Of a stretch of 11,405 nucleotides of DNA, positions 1 through 4,930 are shown one piece after another. The translations under genes were made by a program, and so were the position numbers. The stretch lies in the NCBI GenBank assembly GCA_015490215.1, contig WFYH01000227.1, forward strand, positions 1 to 11,405, given 5' to 3'. How positions within the stretch are numbered: position 1 is the stretch's first letter; each line of letters opens with the position of its first letter. Below the pieces are notes generated by a model. That model worked only from the letters and a program-made list of their open reading frames with translations, did not search any database and had not been told where the DNA came from. The stretch is from Aquificaceae bacterium. GTDB taxonomy: Bacteria; Aquificota; Aquificia; Aquificales; Aquificaceae.

Positions 1-499
1 AGGTTAGGTTGAAAAGCCCCTGTGCAAAGGCGGGCAGAAAGAACCTGCCCCTCACGTTAAATATCCCCATCAGCAAAGCGTATAGGGAGGTAAAGAGGAC
101 ATACAGAAACAGAAATCTTGCCATAAATACCGCCAGCTCAAAGGTTTCAGCGTCCCTCAGACCGGGAGCTATCAATGTGACTATCTGCTCGGAAAGCAGA
201 GATCCCATCAGGGACACAAGAACTGAGCTAAGGAGCAAAAACCCCAGAACACTGCTCAAAAACTCTTTATCCTTACCCCTTTCAAGCGTTTGGGTATAGA
301 GAGGAACAAAGGAGGCATTTAGCCCGCCTTCTCCCAAAATCCTTCTTAGGCTGTTGGGTAGCCTGAAGGCTACGAAGAAGGCATCCGCCACGTGGGAAGC
401 TCCGAAGAAAAAGGCTATGGTTGCATCCCTTACAAAGCCCAAAATCCTGCTTAGGAGGGTTCCGAAGGCGAAGGCTAAGGCAAAGCGAAGGACCTTCAT
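1..499 (-). CDS. murJ: MurJ (MviN) lipid II flippase, N-terminal part, cut by window edge
   Basis: This is an inner-membrane flippase that moves lipid II across the membrane for peptidoglycan synthesis (MOP exporter superfamily). Only the first 166 codons are visible, because the gene reads leftward off the window. The protein starts MKVLRFALAFAFG and continues with SRILGFVRD (17-25), DAFFVAFRLPN (39-49) and LRRILGEGG (51-59). Residues S17, R18, R24, D39, R52 and E57 fall at the same numbers as functionally important residues of E. coli MurJ, which supports both the family and the chosen ATG. Hydrophobic stretches near 5-33, 80-100 and 125-145 fit transmembrane helices. The gene starts 8 nt after the stop of the ArsA-like gene, with only a weak Shine-Dalgarno (AAGAG), so it is probably co-transcribed and translationally coupled. 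Family assignment is firm; full length is unknown. Confidence 0.95.
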   Translation of the reverse strand, partial: MKVLRFALAFAFGTLLSRILGFVRDATIAFFFGASHVADAFFVAFRLPNSLRRILGEGGLNASFVPLYTQTLERGKDKEFLSSVLGFLLLSSVLVSLMGSLLSEQIVTLIAPGLRDAETFELAVFMARFLFLYVLFTSLYALLMGIFNVRGRFFLPAFAQGLFNLT

Positions 500-507
500 A
501 AAATCTC

Positions 508-1689
508 TTAGCCGAGGTTTATGTATATGTATCCCTTTTCTATCTTTGCCCCCTTGGGTTCCAAGTTTCTCAGCTTTCTGGGAAGCATGATGTGGCTTTT
601 GAAGTTGCCGACCCTTACGATTATCTCCTCTTCACTCTTTAGGAGCGTAAGACCCTTTTTGTCTGCAAAGGGTGCCCTTATCTTTATGCGGTAGCTTCCG
701 TTTTCCTCTATAAACTCGTAGGCTCTCTCTTTAAAGAAAACCTCCGAAGGGTCGCGATCCCCGTAGATGAGTTCGCTCAAGAGCTTCAGCTTCTCTTCCC
801 CGCAGACCTCTTCCTCAAGCAGAGGAACCTTAAAAACGGGCACGGGTGAGAAAAAACCCTCTATGTCCCTTACATACCTTTCTTGGATCTCCATCCACTT
901 TCTCAGATAGGTGCAGTCTTCCGCCTCGTGGGGTATAACCTTGTTAACTATCACGGCGTCCACGTTTACCCCGAAAAGGTTGAAATACATAAAGGCTCTC
1001 TGGCTTTCCTTTAGAACCATCTTTTCGGGGTTTGATACGAGCCTGACGGAGGTCACAGAAGGATCTATAAGGATCTCGTCAACCCCCTTTAGCTTCTCGT
1101 AGAAGTTTTCTAGGGCTTTGAAGTAGGACTCGTCGGGAAGCGGAACGTCGGACACCCGACTGACCACCGGGCGTGCAACCTTCATAACGAGCCTTTCCGT
1201 TTTGAAGATCTTTTTCATATACCACTTGAGAACCGTGGGCATGGAAACGAACCTCAGAGACTCCCCCGTAGGCGGGAGATCCAAGATGAGAACGTCAAAC
1301 TCCTTTTCCCTGTAGTATTTGTTGACATAAAGGAGGCTGGTGACTTCCTCCATCCCCGGTAGGATGGCGAGTTCTTCCGCCACCACCTCGTCCAAACCTG
1401 TGGTGTTAAAGAGGATCTCCAAAAACCTGTATACGTCGCCCCAGTAGCGGTCAATTTCCTCTTGGATGTCAATCTCCTGAATATAGAGGTTTTCGTTTAT
1501 CTTTATGGGCAGACCCTTGGCGCTCAGCCTTTCCTCTTGGCTCAGGTCAAAGGCATCCGCAAGGGAGTGGGCTGGGTCAAGGGAAACGACAATGGTCTTA
1601 TAGCCCCTCTGAGAGAGGTTGTAACCCGTGGCGGCGGATACGGTGGTTTTTCCTACACCTCCCTTTCCGGAAAACAGGATTATGCGCAT
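508..1689 (-). CDS. ArsA/GET3-family ATPase with C-terminal HSP20-like domain
   Basis: This is a soluble dimerising P-loop ATPase of the ArsA/GET3 (SIMIBI) class, 393 aa, with one ATPase domain. The deviant Walker A SGKGGVGKTT is at 7-16, the switch I motif DPAHSLADAF at 38-47, the switch II region DLPPTGESLR at 137-146, and the NKxxP nucleotide motif (NKVIP) at 249-253. Residues about 332-393 form a beta-rich segment matching the ArsA HSP20-like domain that caps many bacterial homologues. Switch II differs from the usual DTAPTGHTLR: Thr-Ala is Leu-Pro and the His is Glu. No CxxC pair for the GET3-type zinc site is seen. No ars operon genes are nearby, so arsenite extrusion is not supported; a role in client-protein handling or an unknown ATPase function is equally possible. 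The ATG lacks a Shine-Dalgarno, and TAAAAT lies 8 nt upstream, so a leaderless transcript is conceivable. It is followed closely by murJ. Confidence 0.92.
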   Translation of the reverse strand: MRIILFSGKGGVGKTTVSAATGYNLSQRGYKTIVVSLDPAHSLADAFDLSQEERLSAKGLPIKINENLYIQEIDIQEEIDRYWGDVYRFLEILFNTTGLDEVVAEELAILPGMEEVTSLLYVNKYYREKEFDVLILDLPPTGESLRFVSMPTVLKWYMKKIFKTERLVMKVARPVVSRVSDVPLPDESYFKALENFYEKLKGVDEILIDPSVTSVRLVSNPEKMVLKESQRAFMYFNLFGVNVDAVIVNKVIPHEAEDCTYLRKWMEIQERYVRDIEGFFSPVPVFKVPLLEEEVCGEEKLKLLSELIYGDRDPSEVFFKERAYEFIEENGSYRIKIRAPFADKKGLTLLKSEEEIIVRVGNFKSHIMLPRKLRNLEPKGAKIEKGYIYINLG

Positions 1690-1723
1690 GTAGAAAGATT
1701 TTAACTAAATCTATGCCCTAAGT

Positions 1724-1740
1724 CTCCTTCCGTAAGGGAG
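1724..1740 (+). repeat. Left-end subterminal hairpin of the miniature element
   Basis: CTCCTT, loop CCGTA, AAGGAG-compatible 3' arm AGGGAG: a 6-bp stem including one G-T pair. It differs by one base from the hairpin at 2029-2045 and has the same orientation. This matches the expected layout of TnpA-binding imperfect palindromes in IS200/IS605 elements. It is not positioned as a terminator, since the flanking minus-strand gene begins here rather than ends. Confidence 0.65.
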
Positions 1741-1776
1741 GGAGTGCAATGCATCGCCCGTAAGGGCGTTTTAGGG

Positions 1777-1805
1777 TTGCATGTAGCAGAGTAGAAAGCT
1801 AAAAT
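1777..1805 (+). promoter_or_regulatory. Candidate sigma-70-type promoter inside the element
   Basis: TTGCAT (1777-1782) and TAAAAT (1800-1805) are separated by exactly 17 nt. The -10 matches the consensus at 5 of 6 positions, the -35 at only 3 of 6. The expected start site near 1812 coincides with the first base-paired stem of the structured segment. It would drive the guide-RNA-like transcript and read on into the HAD phosphatase gene, for which no other upstream promoter is apparent. Inference from spacing only. Confidence 0.35.
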
Positions 1806-1810
1806 AATTT

Positions 1811-1975
1811 ATGCAGGTGGAGAGCTACAAGGGTGTAATGCCAGCCTCCACCTTAGTGATAAAAGTTTGGGACTCGGTTAGGAGCGAAGGGGTTAAGGTC
1901 TCACCCACCTTACGGGTGGTAGGGTCGGAGCGACCCGAACTTACGCCTGTGGAGAAGGTGGAAAGCCCTCGTTGA
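1811..1975 (+). pseudogene. TnpB C-terminal remnant (54 codons)
   Basis: An open frame from ATG 1811 to TGA 1973-1975 encodes 54 residues, including GSERPELTPVEKVESPR near its end. This resembles the low-complexity tail of IS605 OrfB/TnpB proteins (typically ...RPELTPVE... close to the stop). The upstream stretch VMPASTLVIKVWDSV loosely resembles the region around and after the last RuvC motif (DRDxNAS...), but the acidic residues are missing. TnpB is normally about 350-400 aa, so nearly the whole nuclease has been deleted. There is no Shine-Dalgarno before the ATG, so it is probably untranslated and kept, if at all, because it overlaps the RNA scaffold. A DNA-level frame coincidence cannot be excluded. 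Confidence 0.45.
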
Positions 1976-2028
1976 AGCAGGAATCCCCATGCGGGTCTTC
2001 CGGGTGGGGCACAGTCCCCTACCGGAAG

Positions 2029-2045
2029 CTCCCTCCGTAAGGGAG
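2029..2045 (+). repeat. Right-end subterminal hairpin of the miniature element
   Basis: CTCCCT, loop CCGTA, AGGGAG: a perfect 6-bp stem whose 3' foot is 11 nt before the proposed right end GTTCAC. It is the direct-orientation partner of the hairpin at 1724-1740. The 3' arm and following bases (GGAGGAGAGG, 2042-2051) also provide the only purine-rich sequence upstream of the HAD start codon. Confidence 0.65.
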
Positions 2046-2066
2046 GAGAGGTTCACAATATTTGCC

Positions 2067-2849
2067 ATGGTGACCCTTCTGATAGATATGGACGGGGTTC
2101 TCACAAAGGACAAGGAGTTTAACCCTTTTGACTATGCCCCCACCTTCATAAAGAACCTGAAAGCCAAAGGTATACCCTTCAGGATAGTGTCCAACAACTC
2201 CACAAGACCCCCTTCCTTGATAGTTGAGAAGTTAAAAGAAAAAGGTTTTGACCTTGAAGATGGCGAGTTCATATCCCCGGTGGCTGTGCTACCCGACTAT
2301 CTGAAGGATAAGGGCTTCCGCAAGATTTTCGTTATAGGAACGCCCATGCTTGCGGAGTTTTTAGCAAAGTCGGGGTTTGAGGTTAAAAGGGATTACGAAG
2401 TTGATGCGGTAGTCGTAGGTCAGGATAAGGAGATTGACTTTACAAAGTTAAAGACGGCTGTATCGGCGGTCTTCCTGAAGGGAGCCAAGATAGTTCCGGT
2501 AAACCTCACGAGGATAGTAAAGGACTCGGACGGTCTCTTCTTCCCGGGGGCGGGATCGGTAGCCCGCCTGTTGGTTCATGCCACCGGTTATGAGGAGGAA
2601 CTCCCCAACCTCGGAAAGCCCTCTCCCCAGTTTATAGAGCTTGCCCTGAAGGGGTTGCCGAGAGATGAAGTTTACCTGATAAGCGATGATATATACACGG
2701 ATCTTATGGGAGCAAAAAAGGTCGGTTTGAAGACGGTCTTCATGACCACAGGTAAATACAAAAGGGAAGAGATAGAAAAGGCTGGATTCAAGCCGGATTT
2801 TGTATTTGACGACCTGAGAGACCTTGAAAGACAGCTTATCGGAAACTGA
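2067..2849 (+). CDS. HAD-IIA (NagD-like) phosphatase
   Basis: A cytoplasmic Mg-dependent phosphatase of the haloacid dehalogenase superfamily, subclass IIA, 260 aa. Motif I is DMDGVL with nucleophile D7 and acid/base D9; motif II is SNNSTR at 42-47; motif III Lys is K184 in GKPSP; motif IV is SDDIYTD at 206-212 (D207, D208, D212); the family PGAGS is at 160-164. The large insertion between motifs II and III is the IIA cap domain. The substrate is not visible; relatives act on p-nitrophenyl phosphate, nucleotides or phosphoglycolate. ATG 2067 is chosen because motif I then sits at the normal position. The frame is open upstream to 1989, but that part translates transposon-end DNA and is not family-like. 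The nearest Shine-Dalgarno (GAGAGG, 2046-2051) is 15 nt away, inside the element end. It converges on trpF with a 14-nt overlap. Confidence 0.9.
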   Translation: MVTLLIDMDGVLTKDKEFNPFDYAPTFIKNLKAKGIPFRIVSNNSTRPPSLIVEKLKEKGFDLEDGEFISPVAVLPDYLKDKGFRKIFVIGTPMLAEFLAKSGFEVKRDYEVDAVVVGQDKEIDFTKLKTAVSAVFLKGAKIVPVNLTRIVKDSDGLFFPGAGSVARLLVHATGYEEELPNLGKPSPQFIELALKGLPRDEVYLISDDIYTDLMGAKKVGLKTVFMTTGKYKREEIEKAGFKPDFVFDDLRDLERQLIGN

Positions 2850-3450
2850 AAACTTTTTTTACGAATTCTTCTATTTTGGCTCTGTCCTTTACCCCGGGAC
2901 TCTTTTCTACACCGGATGATACGTCCACCGCATAGGGTTTAACCTTCTTCACCGCTTCCTCTACATTGTCAGGGTTAAGTCCGCCAGCAAGGAAAACCCT
3001 AAAGCCCCTTTCAACCATCTCTTTGGCTATATCCCAGTTAAAGGTTTTTCCCGTTCCCCCGTAAGAACCCTTTACGTAGGTATCAAGGAGTATCCCGTGG
3101 GCTTTTTTCCACTCTTCAGCTATCTTCACGGATTTGTCCCCTACTCTGAAGGCTTTTATGACCCTTTCTAATCCTATCCTTCTTGCAAAATTAAGGCTTT
3201 CCTCCCCGTGAAGCTGGATAAAGTCAAAACCTTCTCCGAGGACCTCCAGAGCTTCCTCTAAGGAGGGGTTCACCATTACCGCAACCTTTTTAACACCGCT
3301 TACACTTCTGATTAGCTCCCCCCTCTTTTCTTTTGGAACAAAACGGGGACTTTTGGGGTATAGGATTATCCCCAAATAATCCACCCCCAGTTCAGCAACG
3401 AGTCGGGCATCTTCAACCCTAGTTATACCGCAGATCTTTAGCTTGACCAT
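2836..3450 (-). CDS. trpF: Phosphoribosylanthranilate isomerase
   Basis: It catalyses the Amadori rearrangement of N-(5'-phosphoribosyl)anthranilate to CdRP, the third step of tryptophan synthesis from chorismate. It is a single (beta/alpha)8 barrel of 204 aa, normal for TrpF. Catalytic C7 lies in KICGIT (5-10) and the general acid D123 in LLDTYVKG. The phosphate-binding segments GSYGGTGKTFNW (128-139), FLAGGLNPDNV (153-163) and DVSSGVE (176-182) are all present. The start is ATG 3450, 10 nt downstream of the DNA glycosylase stop, without a clear Shine-Dalgarno. No other trp genes are here, a scattered trp arrangement common in Aquificales. It is the last gene of the long minus-strand series, and its 3' end overlaps the convergent HAD gene by 14 nt with no visible terminator. 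Confidence 0.97.
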   Translation of the reverse strand: MVKLKICGITRVEDARLVAELGVDYLGIILYPKSPRFVPKEKRGELIRSVSGVKKVAVMVNPSLEEALEVLGEGFDFIQLHGEESLNFARRIGLERVIKAFRVGDKSVKIAEEWKKAHGILLDTYVKGSYGGTGKTFNWDIAKEMVERGFRVFLAGGLNPDNVEEAVKKVKPYAVDVSSGVEKSPGVKDRAKIEEFVKKVFSFR

Positions 3451-3460
3451 ATTTACGCTA

Positions 3461-4162
3461 CTACTTTAAAACCTTTCCCGTTTTTAGGTAAAAGATGTAG
3501 AGATCAAGCTCCGCTTGGGTTATTCCGAGGTCTTTACACAGGGTTTCAAGAACTTTTTCCGCTTCAAGGTAGCGCTTGGGGGTTAGGGTTTTGACCTCCC
3601 CAAAGAGACCGTTTTCTACGAGGAACCTGTATATGTGCCTGTCTATGATGGCGAGATCTTTTCTGCCTATGTTTCTCAGGAAGTGGGAGGCTTCCTTGTA
3701 TCCGAAGCCCTTTATTTTGAACTGGGATTTGGGATCCGCCAGCAGGTATCTTAGCTGTTTGCTGCTTTTCGTTGTTTCCAAGAGACGTTTTATTTCGCTC
3801 CACCTTTCTCTAACTTCAACAATCCTGTAAGCCCTCTGTTCGGGAAAGCGGTGACCCGCCCTGCGGAAGGATTCCGTGAGAGACTCAAGGCTTTCATTGA
3901 AAAAACCTTCATCTCCCAATTGAGCCTGCAGTTTTATTCCCATCGTGGCGGAGGAGTTGGCTGTCAGAAGACAGAAGCACAGCTCCGAGAATACACCTGC
4001 CTCAAAGTCAAGATCAAGGAAAGGTCTGAAGTTAAAGCGGGTCTTTCCTTCCCTTCCGAGCTTCTCAAACTCCTCTATACGACCCTTTACGAAGCGCTCT
4101 ACCTTGGGAATCGCTTCTTTTAGCTTGGAGAGGGCTACTTTACCTTTATCTTGAAGGTGCAC
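3461..4162 (-). CDS. ogg: 8-oxoguanine DNA glycosylase/AP lyase, Ogg2 type
   Basis: A bifunctional base-excision repair enzyme removing 8-oxoguanine from DNA; the Ogg2 class is found mainly in archaea and thermophilic bacteria. Its helix-hairpin-helix is IKGFGYKEASHFLRNIG (150-166), with K156 as the Schiff-base lysine, followed by IIDRHI with catalytic D174. The N-terminal SSATMGIKLQAQLG (70-83) also fits the family. The protein ends in lysine (GKVLK), the C-terminal residue that Ogg2 enzymes use for recognising the oxidised base. At 233 aa it is slightly longer than the usual about 205-215 because of an N-terminal extension. The start is a GTG at 4162, overlapping the V4R gene by 28 nt, with GGGGAA about 8 nt upstream; a later start cannot be excluded. 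Confidence 0.9.
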   Translation of the reverse strand: MHLQDKGKVALSKLKEAIPKVERFVKGRIEEFEKLGREGKTRFNFRPFLDLDFEAGVFSELCFCLLTANSSATMGIKLQAQLGDEGFFNESLESLTESFRRAGHRFPEQRAYRIVEVRERWSEIKRLLETTKSSKQLRYLLADPKSQFKIKGFGYKEASHFLRNIGRKDLAIIDRHIYRFLVENGLFGEVKTLTPKRYLEAEKVLETLCKDLGITQAELDLYIFYLKTGKVLK

Positions 4163-4620
4163 CTTTTGTTCCCCTGAGCCGCACAGCTGGTCTCTTCTAT
4201 CTCAAATTTTTTATCTAAAAGGTCTGTCAAGAACCCTTTAAAAAAGCCCGCCATAGGTTTGCATACGGGCTTTTCGCTCTTTCCCACCGCTTCCACGAGG
4301 ATTGACCCCTCAACGTATATCTCCATCTTGTCAAGGTCGTATTCCATCAGATCTATAAGTCTTGAGGATTCCGCTATTATTGTAAGCAGTTCAAGGGCTT
4401 CGTCAAGGCGATCCGTATAGACACCGTACCGCTCCCTCAGGGTCTTTGCTCCCTTTTTTCCGCCGTATTCAGCTGCCTTCTTTATGATCCTGTCTATGCC
4501 GAACTTAGAAAGCCTGTGAATGTCCTTGTAGCCATCTATGAGGGCGTCCCTGTGGATAAGAACAGACTCTCGCTCTATAGCCTCCGCAAGGGCTTTTATG
4601 TGATCTTTTAGATGTCCCAT
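4135..4620 (-). CDS. V4R-domain (4-vinyl reductase-like) small-molecule-binding protein
   Basis: A 161-aa protein with two parts: a mostly helical N-terminal region (1-95), and a C-terminal V4R domain (about 98-161) with EGSILVEA (104-111), a helix MAGFFKGFLTDLL, and the closing ETSCAAQGNKRCTFKI. V4R domains bind small hydrophobic or aromatic ligands and occur in bacteriochlorophyll enzyme BchJ, XylR/DmpR-type regulators and TRAPP-like folds. C120, C146 and C154 could form a metal site, a known suggestion for V4R proteins. No DNA-binding or sigma54 domain is present, so it is not a typical regulator, and its function is unknown. ATG 4620 was chosen over an in-frame start at 4674 because GAGG lies 8 nt upstream and the longer N-terminus overlaps the preceding gene heavily. 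It overlaps that gene's stop by 13 nt and the glycosylase start by 28 nt. Confidence 0.85.
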   Translation of the reverse strand: MGHLKDHIKALAEAIERESVLIHRDALIDGYKDIHRLSKFGIDRIIKKAAEYGGKKGAKTLRERYGVYTDRLDEALELLTIIAESSRLIDLMEYDLDKMEIYVEGSILVEAVGKSEKPVCKPMAGFFKGFLTDLLDKKFEIEETSCAAQGNKRCTFKIKVK

Positions 4621-4916
4621 CCTAATTTCCTCAGCTGCTGTTTTCCTTCTTCGGAGATCTTGTCTTTGCTCCAAGGAGGCTCAAATACAAATTCTACAAC
4701 AACGTCTTTGAGCTGGGGGAACTTTTCAAGGATCTTTTGACGTATGTGATCTGCAAAGAACTGTTTAGCTGGGCAACCCTGCACCGTAAGGGTCATGTCT
4801 ATGTAGGCGATATCATCCTTCACACGCACGCCGTATATAAGTCCCAAGTTCACTATATCTATGGGGATTTCGGGGTCTTTGACCTCTTTGAGGGCTTCAA
4901 GGATCTCTTTTTCCAT
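4608..4916 (-). CDS. MIP18/DUF59-family (SufT/PaaD-like) Fe-S assembly protein
   Basis: A small cytoplasmic protein of 102 aa in the family that includes SufT, PaaD and eukaryotic CIA2/MIP18, implicated in maturation of iron-sulfur proteins. The hallmarks are DPEIPIDIVNLGLIY (14-28), MTLTVQGCP (41-49) with the conserved reactive C48, and the end motif EPPWSKDKIS followed by LRKLGW. ATG 4916 is chosen because the family begins a few residues before the DPE motif. The frame is open back to 4970, but that would overlap alr by 40 nt. The Shine-Dalgarno is poor; GAGGAGGG lies about 24 nt upstream, inside the end of alr, so translation may depend on coupling. Its likely client cannot be told; the nearby 2Fe-2S subunit CoxS is one possibility. 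Confidence 0.88.
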   Translation of the reverse strand: MEKEILEALKEVKDPEIPIDIVNLGLIYGVRVKDDIAYIDMTLTVQGCPAKQFFADHIRQKILEKFPQLKDVVVEFVFEPPWSKDKISEEGKQQLRKLGWDI

Positions 4917-4930
4917 CAAAAATAATCTTA

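Larger units (their letters stand above)
1706..2056 (+). mobile_element. Putative miniature (internally deleted) IS200/IS605-type element
   Basis: About 350 bp without an intact transposase gene but with IS200/IS605-like ends. A hairpin near the left end (1724-1740) and one near the right end (2029-2045) share the loop CCGTA and a 6-bp stem, differing by one base and lying in the same orientation, as TnpA (Y1 HUH) recognition hairpins do. The right side ends in GGTTCAC (2050-2056), like many IS605-type right ends. The left flank carries TTTTAAC (1699-1705), resembling the TTTAA(C) target of IS605. Just 5' of the hairpins lie TAA (1719-1721) and GAA (2025-2027), which could pair with TTA (1701-1703) and TTC (2052-2054) as cleavage-guide sequences. 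A TnpB-tail-like frame lies between. The right boundary is fairly well supported; the left boundary is inferred. No tnpA is present, so movement would need a transposase supplied in trans. Confidence 0.6.
1811..2056 (+). ncRNA. Candidate omega RNA (reRNA)-like structured transcript
   Basis: The 3' end of tnpB plus the right end of IS605-type elements is transcribed as the guide RNA of TnpB. Here that region is unusually rich in stems: AGGTGGAG/CTCCACCT (1815-1822 with 1846-1853), CCACC/GGTGG (1905-1909 with 1915-1919), GGGTCG/CGACCC around a GAG loop (1922-1936), a long stem CTTCCGG...CCGGAAG with an inner GGGG/CCCC (1997-2028), and the right-end hairpin 2029-2045. The scaffold would end at 2056, and the guide would be the flanking DNA from 2057, i.e. 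the start of the HAD gene. With no TnpB in the window it would be an orphan RNA or a structured mRNA leader. Structure was judged by eye, without an energy calculation. Confidence 0.42.

Noticed and set aside
9..590. Plus-strand open frames of 96 and 78 codons at the left edge
   Set aside because: They run opposite the murJ start region and the end of the ArsA-like gene, whose minus-strand translations match known families.
1724..1768. Rho-independent terminator between the divergent genes
   Set aside because: The hairpins lack a following U-run on either strand, and both flanking genes start rather than end here.
1811..2056. A classical riboswitch or T-box leader for the HAD gene
   Set aside because: No recognisable riboswitch core or T-box sequence is seen. 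The stems continue into IS605-like end hairpins and a TTCAC end, which explains them better.
3576..4154. Several open frames of 69-90 codons on the plus strand and one on the minus strand within the glycosylase gene
   Set aside because: They overlap an intact Ogg2 gene with complete catalytic motifs and have no recognisable domains.
4784..4792. A fifth CCGTAAGGG copy outside the element
   Set aside because: It lies within the DUF59 coding sequence, encoding part of the conserved MTLTV segment, with no hairpin arms of the same type.
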